64,000 bases of DNA from an uncultured Bacteroides sp. (GTDB lineage Bacteria; Bacteroidota; Bacteroidia; Bacteroidales; Bacteroidaceae). The notes below the pieces were generated by a model. The model saw only the letters and a program-made list of their open reading frames with translations. It made no database searches and was not told the origin of the DNA. Below are positions 24,359-34,302 of the stretch, in pieces; position 1 is the first letter of the stretch, and each line of letters begins with the position of its first letter. Location: NCBI RefSeq assembly GCF_963676325.1, contig NZ_OY781099.1, positions 310,001-374,000 on the forward strand, given 5' to 3'. The translations under genes were made by a program, and so were the position numbers.

Positions 24359-24386
24359 ACCCATATGCTTTTTTTAGCATATGGGT
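24359..24386 (+). terminator. Intra-operon hairpin between rhaA and rhaT
   Basis: A perfect 11-bp stem (ACCCATATGCT at 24359-24369, AGCATATGGGT at 24376-24386) with a T6 loop, but no U-run after it. It is more likely an mRNA stabilising, processing or partial-termination hairpin than a strong terminator. Confidence 0.6.
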
Positions 24387-24422
24387 TCATTCGTACATTA
24401 GCTATTGATAAAATATGATATT

Positions 24423-25454
24423 ATGAACACACTGATAGGGTTAATAATTATTGCTATAGGTAGTTTAGGACAGAGTAGCTCATATGTGCCTATTAAGAAA
24501 GTGAAGGAATGGAGCTGGGAAAGTTTCTGGCTTGTACAGGGAATCTTTGCCTGGTTGGTTTTTCCTTTCTTAGGTGCTTTGCTTGCCATTCCATCTGGCA
24601 GCAATCTTTTTGAACTGTTAAGCTCAGGTGGTGCTCTTTCTTCAATGGCGTATGGCGTTCTTTGGGGAATTGGAGGCTTGACATTTGGATTAAGCATGCG
24701 TTATCTTGGTGTAGCTCTTGGACAAAGTATTGCACTTGGTACATGTGCCGGATTCGGAACTCTTTTTCCTGCAATCTTTAGCGGGAAAGATCTATTCCAC
24801 GGTGAAGGTTTGATGCTTCTTATCGGCGTGTGTATAACCTTGGCGGGTATAGCTGTTATTGGGTTTGCCGGAAGTCTTCGTTCAAAGAATATGACTGAAG
24901 AAGAAAAGAAAGCAGCAGTTAAGGACTTTGCTTTGACAAAAGGATTACTGGTTGCTCTGCTTGCCGGAGTAATGAGTGCTTGCTTTGCTTTAGGACTTGA
25001 CGCAGGAACACCTATAAAAGAAGCCGCAATAGCTGGTGGAGTTGAAGGACTATATGCAGGTCTTCCTGTTATATTCCTGGTAACACTAGGTGGATTCTTT
25101 ACTAATGCAGCTTATTGTATACAACAGAATGTAAAGAACAAGACTGGAAAAGAATATTTTTCTGCTGACAGCCAGACTTTGACAAATAATGTTTTATTCT
25201 GTGCTCTTGCCGGTGTATTGTGGTACTCACAATTCTTTGGACTCGAGATGGGTAAAAGTTTTCTCCATGATAGTCCGGTATTGCTGGCATTCTCCTGGAG
25301 TATTCTTATGTCACTCAATGTTACATTCAGTAATTTCTGGGGTATCATTCTTAAAGAATGGAAGGGTGCAAGTCGCTCTACCATAGGTATACTTATTTTA
25401 GGACTCGTTGTGCTGATTTCGTCTATCATTGTGGTAGCAATGGCACAATCCTAA
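24423..25454 (+). CDS. rhaT: L-rhamnose/proton symporter
   Basis: RhaT carries L-rhamnose across the inner membrane with protons. The 343-residue protein has about ten membrane helices, a fold related to the drug/metabolite transporters. Motifs seen include LGQSSSYVPIKKVKEWSWE, MRYLGVALGQSIALGTCAGFGTL, SACFALGLDAGTPIKE and SILMSLNVTFSNFWGIILKEWKG. I use the ATG at 24423; an upstream TTG at 24405 would add six residues that are not family-like. It lies inside the rha operon. Confidence 0.95.
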   Translation: MNTLIGLIIIAIGSLGQSSSYVPIKKVKEWSWESFWLVQGIFAWLVFPFLGALLAIPSGSNLFELLSSGGALSSMAYGVLWGIGGLTFGLSMRYLGVALGQSIALGTCAGFGTLFPAIFSGKDLFHGEGLMLLIGVCITLAGIAVIGFAGSLRSKNMTEEEKKAAVKDFALTKGLLVALLAGVMSACFALGLDAGTPIKEAAIAGGVEGLYAGLPVIFLVTLGGFFTNAAYCIQQNVKNKTGKEYFSADSQTLTNNVLFCALAGVLWYSQFFGLEMGKSFLHDSPVLLAFSWSILMSLNVTFSNFWGIILKEWKGASRSTIGILILGLVVLISSIIVVAMAQS

Positions 25455-25532
25455 TTTTTTTAAACGAAAGATTATATAAATAGAAATATATGTGTTTGTA
25501 TAATCCGTATCAATAAAAATAGTATTTAGAAT

Positions 25533-26342
25533 ATGAAATCAATTTTAGAAAATAATCCAGCTCTTGCAAAGCAAGTAGCTGAGGTAGCTGAGGTAGCTGG
25601 ATACCTTTGGCAAAAAGGTTGGGCTGAACGTAATGGTGGTAACATTACTATCAATATTACAGATGTAGTTAACGATGAAATCAGAAACCTGAAAGCGATT
25701 AGCGATAAAACGCAAATCGGAACAACTCTTCCTCACTTGAAAGGTTGTTATTTCTTCTGTAAAGGAACAAACAAACGTATGCGCGACTTGGCTCGTTTCC
25801 CAATGGAAAACGGTTCAGTTATCCGTATCTGTGATGATTGTGCAAGCTATGAAATCATCGCTGATCAACCTGTTCGTCCTACTTCAGAACTTCCTGCTCA
25901 CTTGTCAATGCACAACTACTTAATTGGTAGTGGTTCTAGCTATAAAGCAGCTATGCACACACACCCAATCGACTTAGTGGCAATGACTCACAATCCTGCA
26001 TTCCTGGAAAAAGATGTTCTTACTAAATTACTTTGGAGTATGATTCCAGAAACAAGAGCATTCTGTCCAAGAGGATTAGGTATTATTCCTTATAAATTAC
26101 CTAGCTCTCTTGAACTAGCTGATGCAACAGTTAAGGAACTTGCTGAATACGATGTAGTAATGTGGGAAAAACATGGTGTTTGTGCTGTTGGTGAAAACGT
26201 AATGGAAGCATTTGATATGGTTGACACGCTTTCTAAATCTGCTCAGATCTATATGACTGCTAAATCAATGGGCTTTGAACCTGCTGGTATGGCTGATGAA
26301 CTGATGGAAGAATTGAAAGTAGCATTCAATTTGCCTAAATAA
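25533..26342 (+). CDS. rhaD: Rhamnulose-1-phosphate aldolase
   Basis: RhaD splits L-rhamnulose-1-phosphate into dihydroxyacetone phosphate and L-lactaldehyde; it is a class II (zinc) aldolase of the AraD/FucA type. The 269-residue protein has the glycine-rich substrate loop AERNGGNITINIT, the zinc ligands in AAMHTHPIDLVAMTH and a further ligand in MWEKHGVCAVG. The N terminus contains a small in-frame repeat (VAEVAEVAGYL). A hairpin terminator follows, so this is the last gene of the rha operon. No lactaldehyde-handling gene is in the window. Confidence 0.95.
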   Translation: MKSILENNPALAKQVAEVAEVAGYLWQKGWAERNGGNITINITDVVNDEIRNLKAISDKTQIGTTLPHLKGCYFFCKGTNKRMRDLARFPMENGSVIRICDDCASYEIIADQPVRPTSELPAHLSMHNYLIGSGSSYKAAMHTHPIDLVAMTHNPAFLEKDVLTKLLWSMIPETRAFCPRGLGIIPYKLPSSLELADATVKELAEYDVVMWEKHGVCAVGENVMEAFDMVDTLSKSAQIYMTAKSMGFEPAGMADELMEELKVAFNLPK

Positions 26343-26371
26343 TTAGAATATAGATTCGATATTATAGGATA

Positions 26372-26411
26372 AGAGATTACAGATTGGGGAACTGGTCTGT
26401 AGTCTCTTTCT
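26372..26411 (+). terminator. Terminator after rhaD
   Basis: A 12-bp stem (AGAGATTACAGA at 26372-26383, TCTGTAGTCTCT at 26396-26407, one G-U pair) is followed by a short T stretch (TTTC). The U-run is weak. Confidence 0.6.
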
Positions 26412-26441
26412 AATATAATAACTATTAGTAAAAATCGCATT

Positions 26442-27749
26442 ATGATGAATTTGAGAAAAAGTTTGTTGCTGGGTATGGTTACCCTTTGCTTTGCACCTCT
26501 TACTGCTCAGACTAAAATGACAGCAAAAGAGGCTGCAATGAAAATTGCAGACCGAATATTGAGTAACACTGCCTATGAATTTAAAAATACTAAAACCGGA
26601 GAGGTTTATAAAACAGTTAAAAATCTACCGCTCTCTACCGATGTAAAGGTGGCAAGCAAGTATAATGACTGGCATTATACAAATGGAGTAACCAACATTG
26701 CTTTGCTTGAATTAGCAGATAAAACCGGAGATAAAAAGTACAATGAATATGTTTTAAAGAACATGAACTTTGTTTTTAATGACGGCAATCTGGATTATTT
26801 CAGGAAAGTTTACGACAAGGCTTTAAAGGAAGGTGGATGGAGTGCAATCCGAAACATTAACTGGAGCATGATATTCCGTGGAAAGCGATTAGACGATAAT
26901 GGTCCTATGGGAGCAAGCTTGATTGAACTTCAAATGCGTTATCCAAATAAATCATTCCTGAATTATATTAATCAAACGGCAGATCATTTGAATTATGCTG
27001 AACCTCGTTTGGCTGATGGCACCATTGCGCGTATCTGGCCTCATGAAAATACAATCTGGGCCGACGATTCTTTTATGGCTATCTCATTCCTGGCGCGTAT
27101 GGGAACTATGACAGGAGACGATAAATATTTCACTGATGCCGCAAATCAGATATTGAATTATAATAAATATTTGTGGTGCCCGGAAAAGGGCATTTATTAT
27201 CACTGCTATCATACAGATAATAAAGAACATGGAGTGGCTCATTGGAGTCGTGCCAATGGATGGATATTTATGGCGCAGGCAGATCTTCTTTCCAGAATGC
27301 CCAAGAATCATCCGCTTCGTGATGCTGTAATTAAGAACTTTCAGCAACAGGCAAGTGGTGTGGCTCGTTATCAGGGAAAGAACGGTTTATGGCATCAGCT
27401 TCTTGATAAGGAAGATTCTTATGAAGAAATAACAGGCACTGCCATGTTTGTCTTTGGTATGGCTCGTGGAGTTAAACAAGGGTGGTTACATCCTGATTTT
27501 ATCTATGTAGCAGAACAAGGACTTAAAGGTATGATGAAAATGATTACTGACAATGGTGATGTTACCGGGATCTGTGTTGGTACTGGTATTATGCCTTCTA
27601 TAGCATATTATTATTCTCGTCCTACTCAGTCGAATGATCCTATGGGGGAAGGTCCTGTTTTAAGAGCGCTGATTGAGATGATTGATGCTCCTAAGTATAC
27701 AGAGATTAAAGCAGAACAACAATACGATAAAATTGCAATTAAGAAATAG
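26442..27749 (+). CDS. GH105 unsaturated rhamnogalacturonyl hydrolase
   Basis: The 435-residue protein has a signal peptide (cleavage near PLTAQTKM) and a single GH105 (alpha/alpha)6 barrel: NGVTNIALLELADKTGDKKY, AEPRLADGTIARIWPHENTIWADDSFM, SRANGWIFMAQADLL, KNGLWHQLLDKEDSYEEITGTAMFVFGMARG. It removes the unsaturated galacturonate from the non-reducing end of RG-I oligosaccharides made by lyases. It is the second GH105 domain in the region; the two differ clearly in sequence, so they may prefer different chain lengths. Start could be the first or the second Met (26442 or 26445). Confidence 0.92.
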   Translation: MMNLRKSLLLGMVTLCFAPLTAQTKMTAKEAAMKIADRILSNTAYEFKNTKTGEVYKTVKNLPLSTDVKVASKYNDWHYTNGVTNIALLELADKTGDKKYNEYVLKNMNFVFNDGNLDYFRKVYDKALKEGGWSAIRNINWSMIFRGKRLDDNGPMGASLIELQMRYPNKSFLNYINQTADHLNYAEPRLADGTIARIWPHENTIWADDSFMAISFLARMGTMTGDDKYFTDAANQILNYNKYLWCPEKGIYYHCYHTDNKEHGVAHWSRANGWIFMAQADLLSRMPKNHPLRDAVIKNFQQQASGVARYQGKNGLWHQLLDKEDSYEEITGTAMFVFGMARGVKQGWLHPDFIYVAEQGLKGMMKMITDNGDVTGICVGTGIMPSIAYYYSRPTQSNDPMGEGPVLRALIEMIDAPKYTEIKAEQQYDKIAIKK

Positions 27750-27765
27750 AATTTCTTAAAAATGT

Positions 27766-27831
27766 AAAGCTCAGGAAGGATTATTTGTGTGAATAAATTA
27801 TATTTGTTTATAAATTCTTTCCTGAGCTTTT
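27766..27831 (+). terminator. Terminator after the GH105 gene
   Basis: A 12-bp perfect stem (AAAGCTCAGGAA at 27766-27777, TTCCTGAGCTTT at 27819-27830) with a long AT-rich loop and a short T tail. Confidence 0.75.
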
Positions 27832-27864
27832 AAATATTATTAATATTCCTTTCGTTCTTTGGTA

Positions 27865-27894
27865 TTGGATTAAGAGAAATAATCTCTACTTTTG
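27865..27894 (+). promoter_or_regulatory. Promoter of the AraC-type regulator gene
   Basis: TTG (27865-27867), a 19-bp gap and TACTTTTG (27887-27894). A complete promoter here contrasts with the -33-less boxes before rhaB and susC, fitting constitutive expression of an activator. Confidence 0.6.
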
Positions 27895-27920
27895 TCACAT
27901 TAATATGACTGATAGACAAT

Positions 27921-28835
27921 ATGATAAGGGATTTTAATGATTTGGGAGTTGATTTTAAGTATCTAATAGTAAATGACATGGATCAAAAGTTTGGTCTTTC
28001 TGTCAATACTGTTGGTTTCCAATCCATCCAGCCAAACTCTCCCTATCCTCTTAAAGATCACCCTTCCGGATATTTTTTTAATGCCCAGAAAGGTAGAATA
28101 CTGCCGGAATATCAATTTGTTTATATCACAAAAGGCAGAGGACTTTTTACTTCAGACTCTATGCCGGAAACTCAAGTCTGTAAAGGACGCCTTTTAGTTC
28201 TTTTCCCAGGACAATGGCATACTTATCATCCTCTTCTCCAAACTGGATGGAATGAATACTATATTGGATTTGAAGGACCAATCATTGATAATATTGTTAA
28301 GAGCTCTTTTTTGTCCGAAAAAAATCAGATACTTGAAGTTGGTTTAAATGAAGAATTGGTTAACCTTTTTTCGCGTGCAATAGAAGTTGCCGAATCTGAT
28401 AAGATCTCTTCTCAGCAATATCTTGCAGGTATTGTTCTTCATATGCTTGGAATGATTCTATCCATCTCTAAAAATAAAATTTATGAGATCGGAGACATGG
28501 ATCAGAAAATTGAGCAAGCAAAGATTATTATGAATGAGAATGTTTTTAAGGATGTAGATCCCGAAGAGCTTGCTATGAAACTGAATATCAGTTATTCCTG
28601 GTTTCGTAAGATTTTTAAAGATTATACAGGGTATGCTCCTGCAAAATATTTTCAGGAACTAAAGCTTCGTAAAGCAAAACAATTATTGGTGGGAACATCT
28701 CAATCAGTTAAAGAGATCTCTTATCAATTGAATTATACTTCTACAGAACATTTTTTCTCATTATTCAAAAAACGTACGGGTTTTACTCCACTTGAATACC
28801 GTAGTTTTGGTCGCGAAACGGAATCCGACCTATAA
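27921..28835 (+). CDS. AraC-family transcriptional regulator, probable rhamnose activator
   Basis: The 304-residue protein has an N-terminal cupin-like sugar-binding domain (about 25-160; YQFVYITKGRGLFTS and GRLLVLFPGQWHTYHP) and a C-terminal AraC double helix-turn-helix (about 200-300; DPEELAMKLNISYSWFRKIFKDYTGYAPAKYFQELKLRKAKQLL and VKEISYQLNYTSTEHFFSLFKKRTGFTPLEYR split across two helices pairs). Its place between the rha/GH genes and susC/susD suggests it senses rhamnose or rhamnulose and turns on the region, as known for RhaR in Bacteroides thetaiotaomicron. That role is inferred from context. A later Met at residue 20 is a possible alternative start. Confidence 0.85.
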   Translation: MIRDFNDLGVDFKYLIVNDMDQKFGLSVNTVGFQSIQPNSPYPLKDHPSGYFFNAQKGRILPEYQFVYITKGRGLFTSDSMPETQVCKGRLLVLFPGQWHTYHPLLQTGWNEYYIGFEGPIIDNIVKSSFLSEKNQILEVGLNEELVNLFSRAIEVAESDKISSQQYLAGIVLHMLGMILSISKNKIYEIGDMDQKIEQAKIIMNENVFKDVDPEELAMKLNISYSWFRKIFKDYTGYAPAKYFQELKLRKAKQLLVGTSQSVKEISYQLNYTSTEHFFSLFKKRTGFTPLEYRSFGRETESDL

Positions 28836-29243
28836 TTGACTAAAAAATCAAAATCAACATCTTATATGTCAATTTGATTAATTATTGTTTTATAATAAAA
28901 CAATGCAATACTTTTTGTATATAATCAAAGGTCAAAATAACAAGTCTTTCAATCAAAAGGACAACTACCTACCGCCTCGTTATTCCTATATTTGCTAGTC
29001 TAATTAATATTTAGACACATCTATTAATTAGTTTTTTGTTCTTTATGGATATTTTGCTAATAGATGTAGACAGTTTATAATATTTCTGTAAGAGGAGTAG
29101 TCTCTTTTTAAGAAAACAGACTTAATGTAATGTTTACAATACTATTCAAACTCCTTCTTAAAAGCACAAAGATTGTGTATGATATTTTTTAGGAATAATG
29201 TGTTGATCTTGATTTTTCTATTAATCATTATAATAATTAGTCT
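28836..29243 (+). promoter_or_regulatory. susC promoter and long leader
   Basis: This 408-base gap holds TATATTTG (28987-28994) with no -33 element, then a leader of about 240 nt. The leader has a 10-bp hairpin (ACATCTATTA at 29017-29026, TAATAGATGT at 29058-29067) and a weaker AAGAG/CTCTT hairpin with a T-run (29090-29109). Such leaders in Bacteroides sugar loci are often targets of post-transcriptional control; here only the structure is seen. Confidence 0.45.
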
Positions 29244-32200
29244 ATGAGAATCTTACATCAAAGGTTATGCTTACTTATGCTTTTATTAGTAAGCTGTACC
29301 TTAAGTGCGTTTGCACAAAACAAAACAATCACGGGCACAGTAAAGGATGCCACTAATTTCGGAATTCCCGGAGCATCTGTCATCGTTAAAGGTACATCAA
29401 AAGGTACAATGACAGATATCGATGGAAAATATTCCATTACTATTCCTTCCTCTTCAAAGCAATTTGTTGTTACGTTTGTTGGCTATGAAGCTCAAACAGT
29501 AACCATTGGTAACCAATCTAAAATTGATGTGGTACTAAATGAGTCTTCAGTTATGTTAAACGAGGTCGTTGCTATTGGTTATGGTAAGATGAAGAAGAAA
29601 GACCTTACCGGAGCTACAGTTTCTGTTCAAGGAAATGAACTTAAAGCAGTTCCTGTTACTACTCCAGCTCAAGCTTTAACTGGACGCGCAGCAGGTGTTA
29701 ACATCACATCTTACAGTGGCGCTCCTGGAGCAGATGTAAAGGTAGTAGTTCGAGGTGGAACTTCTATTACTCAAGGAAATGAGCCTCTTTATATTGTTGA
29801 TGGATTTCAATTGGATAATGCATTGACAACAATTAATGCGAGCGATATTGAAACCATTGACGTGATGAAAGATGCATCATCAACAGCTATTTATGGTGCC
29901 AAAGGTGCTAACGGAGTTGTCATTATTACAACAAGATCAGGGAAATCCGGTAAAACTCAGGTTTCATATAATGGATATATGAATACCCAGAAATTAGGAA
30001 AAGATCTGAATGTTCTTTCTCCTTATGAATATGTAAAATTGCAGTATGAACATTATACCCTTGATAAGAAGCTTAGTGTATTTAATTCTTTATATGGAAG
30101 TTGGGATCAGATGCACGCTTTGTATGATAATGCAGATGCAATCGATTGGACTGATCTGATGTTTGGTGGCACCGGCGTTATGTATAATCACGATTTGAGT
30201 GTATCAGGTGGTAATGACAAAACAAAGTTTGTATTGAGTTATAATAATATAACTGATAATTCGATCCTGGACAAATATGGTTTGTATAAAAACAGTATTC
30301 GTGCTAAGTTCAACCATGAAATAAAGAAAGGTGTAAGACTTGATTTTGGTGCAAAATTTAATGATACCAAAACAAATGGTGGCGGTGATTTAGGTGGCCG
30401 TTTGAAATATGCTATTTTATCACGACCGGTAGGTGGCTTACTTCATACTAATGAAGAGTTATTAAATATGTATGGTTTGGATACTAAATTGTCGGCAGCA
30501 GACCCTTCTATCAATTATGATATTGCCAATCCAATAATTACTAATGATGCTATTACCAATTCTAAACGTGTACGTACTTTTGATACTAACGGAAGTTTGG
30601 AAATAGATCTTTATAAAGGATTGACTTATAAAATGGCTGGTAGTTATTTGTGGCAGCAAACACGTAGCGATTATTGGGATGACGGACGTACTTTAGATGC
30701 TGCAATTAAGGGAGGCCCTTATGGAAGCAGAAATAATTCTGAGAAATATACTTATCAAATTACAAATACTCTTACTTACGATACAACAATTGCCCAGAAA
30801 CATAATCTTACTTTGCTTGCGGGACATGAAGTATGGTATTCTGAGAATATGAATATATCATCTGGTTCACAGAATTTCCCTTCAAGTAATTTTGGATTGG
30901 ATAACATGGCAATGGCTGGGGTTACCAACAATAACGAAACAGGCATAAGTAGTGTTGGAACAGTGTCTTTGTTTGGACGTGCATTTTATAGCTATGAAGG
31001 AAAATATCTGTTGACTACAACTATGCGTGCAGATGGTTCTTCTAAATTCATCAAAGGAAAACAGTGGGCCTACTTCCCTTCTGTATCCGGAGCTTGGCGT
31101 ATTAGTGAAGAGTCGTTCATGAAAAATCAGAATGTATTCTCAAACTTAAAGCTTCGTGTAGGATATGGTACTTCAGGAAACTGTAATATCAGTAATAATA
31201 TGTATGCTACAAATTATGTAGCAGGTGTTTATGGAATTGGTAAAACAGAAGCAGCTACAATTGAACCAAGTTCTACTCTTGGTAATGAAAATTTGAAATG
31301 GGAAACTATTAAAGCTACTTCTTTAGGGCTTGACATGTCATTTCTTAATAACCGAATTAATTTCAGCGCAGATTGGTATAACAATGTTTCTGATAACTTG
31401 TTGATGCAGGTTTCTATCCCTGCTACTACAGGATATAATTCTCAATATCAAAATGTAGGTAGCTTACGCAACCGTGGATTTGAATTTGTATTGAATACCC
31501 TCAATGTAAAGGCCAAAGACTTTAGCTGGAGCACAGATTTTAATATATCATTTAATAAGAATAAAGTTATCAGACTTTATGGAGAAGATGCCGAACAAAA
31601 TTATAAGCTTGTAAGCTCAGGATCAAATGGTGTTGCATACTGGCTTCAGGAAGGTCAGCCTCTAGGACAGATTTATGGTTATGCTTATGATGGTTTCTAT
31701 ACTTCTGATGACTTTGATCAGTTGCCAAATGGCGGGTATTTATTGAAAAGCGGCATTGCTTATGATAAAGCTACAAAAAGATCTGCTGTAAAACCTGGAG
31801 ATGTAAAGCTCAAGGCTAGCGGTAAAACAGTTGATGCTGATGGAAACCCTATGTGGACAGCAGATGATCGCCAGATTATTGGTAATGCTAATCCAAAGTT
31901 CACTGGTGGTCTTAATAATACATTAAGATATAAAAACTTTGACCTTACAGTCTTTATGAACTTCGTATACGGTAATGATGTCATAAATCTGAGTACTCAA
32001 AGATTTGTTAGTTCATATATCTCAAATCAAAATGCTTTGAGTGTCCTGGCTAATCGCTATACAACTATTGATCCTGCTACAGGAATTGAAACAACAAACT
32101 TAACTCGTTTAGGTGAAATAAATAAAAATGCAACTATCTGGAGTGTTAATCCAAATGTAAAGACAAATACAACATTGAATTCATACTATGTTGAAGATGG

Positions 32201-32441
32201 TTCTTTCTTGAGAATTAATAATATATCACTTGGATATTCATTCCCAAAACAGTGGTTGAATAAGTTTAATGTTGAAAGTTTCCGTATCTACGGTACATTA
32301 AATAATGTACACACCTTTACTTCTTACTCTGGATTTGATCCGGAAGTAACAAGTAGTAGTTCTGCTCTTACTCCAGGTATTGATGATTCTTCTTTCCCAA
32401 GATCTAAGAGTTACGTTGTAGGTATTAATTTAACATTTTAA
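29244..32441 (+). CDS. SusC-like TonB-dependent outer-membrane transporter
   Basis: The 1065-residue protein starts with a signal peptide ending at AFAQN. A CarboxypepD_reg-like domain follows (KTITGTVKDATNFGIPGASV, FVGYEAQTVTIG; about 27-105), then the plug domain (VAIGYGKMKKKDLTGA to KGANGVVIITTRSGK, about 110-230) and a large beta barrel ending in the aromatic SKSYVVGINLTF. SusC proteins import oligosaccharides with energy from TonB. It is 11 bases from susD, its partner. Given the neighbours, the likely cargo is RG-I oligosaccharide. No N-terminal extension for sigma-factor signalling is present. Confidence 0.95.
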   Translation: MRILHQRLCLLMLLLVSCTLSAFAQNKTITGTVKDATNFGIPGASVIVKGTSKGTMTDIDGKYSITIPSSSKQFVVTFVGYEAQTVTIGNQSKIDVVLNESSVMLNEVVAIGYGKMKKKDLTGATVSVQGNELKAVPVTTPAQALTGRAAGVNITSYSGAPGADVKVVVRGGTSITQGNEPLYIVDGFQLDNALTTINASDIETIDVMKDASSTAIYGAKGANGVVIITTRSGKSGKTQVSYNGYMNTQKLGKDLNVLSPYEYVKLQYEHYTLDKKLSVFNSLYGSWDQMHALYDNADAIDWTDLMFGGTGVMYNHDLSVSGGNDKTKFVLSYNNITDNSILDKYGLYKNSIRAKFNHEIKKGVRLDFGAKFNDTKTNGGGDLGGRLKYAILSRPVGGLLHTNEELLNMYGLDTKLSAADPSINYDIANPIITNDAITNSKRVRTFDTNGSLEIDLYKGLTYKMAGSYLWQQTRSDYWDDGRTLDAAIKGGPYGSRNNSEKYTYQITNTLTYDTTIAQKHNLTLLAGHEVWYSENMNISSGSQNFPSSNFGLDNMAMAGVTNNNETGISSVGTVSLFGRAFYSYEGKYLLTTTMRADGSSKFIKGKQWAYFPSVSGAWRISEESFMKNQNVFSNLKLRVGYGTSGNCNISNNMYATNYVAGVYGIGKTEAATIEPSSTLGNENLKWETIKATSLGLDMSFLNNRINFSADWYNNVSDNLLMQVSIPATTGYNSQYQNVGSLRNRGFEFVLNTLNVKAKDFSWSTDFNISFNKNKVIRLYGEDAEQNYKLVSSGSNGVAYWLQEGQPLGQIYGYAYDGFYTSDDFDQLPNGGYLLKSGIAYDKATKRSAVKPGDVKLKASGKTVDADGNPMWTADDRQIIGNANPKFTGGLNNTLRYKNFDLTVFMNFVYGNDVINLSTQRFVSSYISNQNALSVLANRYTTIDPATGIETTNLTRLGEINKNATIWSVNPNVKTNTTLNSYYVEDGSFLRINNISLGYSFPKQWLNKFNVESFRIYGTLNNVHTFTSYSGFDPEVTSSSSALTPGIDDSSFPRSKSYVVGINLTF

Positions 32442-32452
32442 TTAGAGAATTT

Positions 32453-34270
32453 ATGAAAAAAATTATAAGAAAAGTTTGCATGCTGTGTTGTGCTGCATCT
32501 TTGATCACAATGATATCATCCTGCCAGGATTGGTTGGATATGCCAAGTAAGTCTGCTTATGATAGTACATCTATATTCACATCTGTTGATCGTGCAGAAA
32601 TGGCAACTAAAGGAGCCTACAGTGGTTTGTGGGTTCTGTTATGGAATTATTATGTTAATTATGGAACTGACGAAATGCAATCTTCAGAAGGATTGTCTGG
32701 CTCTAAAAACTGTGTAGGAAATTATGTTTATACAACAGGTAATGTTCCCGGTTCAGAGTTTAATTCAGTATATACTGGCATTGCTAAAGCAAATAACTGT
32801 ATAAAGCAAATACCTTTAATGGATGCTTTCGAAAATGGAACAGCTACAGAAAAAGCCCGACTTCGTGAATATCTTGGTGAATGTCTGGCTATCCGTGCTA
32901 TTCATTACTGGAACCTGATCCGTTATTGGGGTGATGTGCCATATATAACATTACCTCAGGAAGATTACGATTCTTTTTATTCTTCCAGAACAAGTCGTGA
33001 TGTTATCTATGATGGCATTATTGCAGATATGCAAAAGGCTATTGAGTATTTGCCATGGTACAGTGAAAGTGGATATTCAACTCCTGAAAGGATTACTAAG
33101 AATGCTGCTTACGGCTTCCTTGCAAGAATTTCACTTTATGCTGCAGGATATTCTTTGCGTTGGGATCTTAATACATATGATGCCAACACTTGTAAAATGG
33201 CAAAAAGAGATGATGCAAATCGTGTAAAACAGTTATACCAGATTGCCAGTGATGCTTGTCAGGCAGTTATTACTAAAGGTGAAAATACTCTGAATCCTTC
33301 TTTTGAAGCTCAATTCAGAACTTATGCAGAAGGTAAGTATTATCCACAGGAATCAATGTTTGAATATGCCCAGTATGGTAGCCAGATGAATTCCCTGCGT
33401 GCCGGATATTCTTATGGTATGCGTATAATTAGTGGAGCTTTGTATGGTAAGTGTGAACCGCTGGTTTATTACCAACCTACACTATATTATTCATTTGCTG
33501 ATGGTGATAGTCGTCGTGATGTTTCTTGTCCGAACTATGAAATTGCAGCAGATGGAAAACGTACAATGACTACTCTTGCTAATCGTAAATCTATTGGTAA
33601 ATGGCGTGTAAACTGGAGAAGTACTGCAGCTGGCACAACTAGTGCTATGTATCAGAATATAAATTTTGCTTTATTGCGTTATTCTGATGTTCTGTTAATG
33701 TATGCTGAGGCTCAGAACGAATTGAATGGAAAACCAACAGCTTCAGGAATTGCTGCTTATGAAACCGTAAGAAAACGTGCTTTTGGAAATAATAGCATTG
33801 GAACAACACCTACTGATTACGATGGTTTCTTTAAAGCTATTGTGAATGAACGTAAATATGAGTTAGCTTTTGAAGGAACGCGTCGTACAGACCTTATCCG
33901 TTGGAACCTTCTGGGTCAGGTAGTCAATGATACTAAAGCAGAACTGACTAAAATGTACAATAGACAAGCTCCTTATCAGAACTTACCTGAATGGGTTGCT
34001 TATCCAAACGAATATTCAAAAACATGGCAAGATCCTAGTGTAACATTGAATGGTATTATTGAAGTGAAACCTTCAGAAACAGCGACTTTTAAATGTCCGG
34101 CAGGTTATACTTTACTAAAGGATTATATTACAGGTTTGAAACCTTCAGATAACTTTGTTGCAAACTTTGCCAGAGGATATGAAGCTAATAATGTTGAGCT
34201 ATTCCCTATTGCACAATCCATTATGGATGTAAATAAAGGATTGGCTGGTCAACAGCATCCTAAATATTAA
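32453..34270 (+). CDS. SusD-like (RagB) outer-membrane glycan-binding lipoprotein
   Basis: The 605-residue lipoprotein (lipobox ISSC, Cys24) has the tetratricopeptide-rich SusD fold: ECLAIRAIHYWNLIRYWGDVPYIT in the N-terminal SusD-like domain and ALLRYSDVLLMYAEAQNELNG plus AIVNERKYELAFEGTRRTDLIRWNLLG in the C-terminal RagB/SusD domain. It caps SusC and captures the glycan at the cell surface. The pair is cotranscribed, and a terminator follows at once. The glycan specificity is inferred from neighbours. Confidence 0.95.
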   Translation: MKKIIRKVCMLCCAASLITMISSCQDWLDMPSKSAYDSTSIFTSVDRAEMATKGAYSGLWVLLWNYYVNYGTDEMQSSEGLSGSKNCVGNYVYTTGNVPGSEFNSVYTGIAKANNCIKQIPLMDAFENGTATEKARLREYLGECLAIRAIHYWNLIRYWGDVPYITLPQEDYDSFYSSRTSRDVIYDGIIADMQKAIEYLPWYSESGYSTPERITKNAAYGFLARISLYAAGYSLRWDLNTYDANTCKMAKRDDANRVKQLYQIASDACQAVITKGENTLNPSFEAQFRTYAEGKYYPQESMFEYAQYGSQMNSLRAGYSYGMRIISGALYGKCEPLVYYQPTLYYSFADGDSRRDVSCPNYEIAADGKRTMTTLANRKSIGKWRVNWRSTAAGTTSAMYQNINFALLRYSDVLLMYAEAQNELNGKPTASGIAAYETVRKRAFGNNSIGTTPTDYDGFFKAIVNERKYELAFEGTRRTDLIRWNLLGQVVNDTKAELTKMYNRQAPYQNLPEWVAYPNEYSKTWQDPSVTLNGIIEVKPSETATFKCPAGYTLLKDYITGLKPSDNFVANFARGYEANNVELFPIAQSIMDVNKGLAGQQHPKY

Positions 34271-34302
34271 TCTTTGATATAAATTAAAGATTTTATAAAT
34301 GG

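Noticed and set aside
24359..24386. True terminator ending the rha operon after rhaA
   Set aside because: No T-run follows and rhaT and rhaD continue the same pathway, so complete termination is unlikely.
24405..24422. Longer N terminus for rhaT from a TTG
   Set aside because: The added six residues do not match the family, and the ATG at 24423 gives the normal RhaT start.
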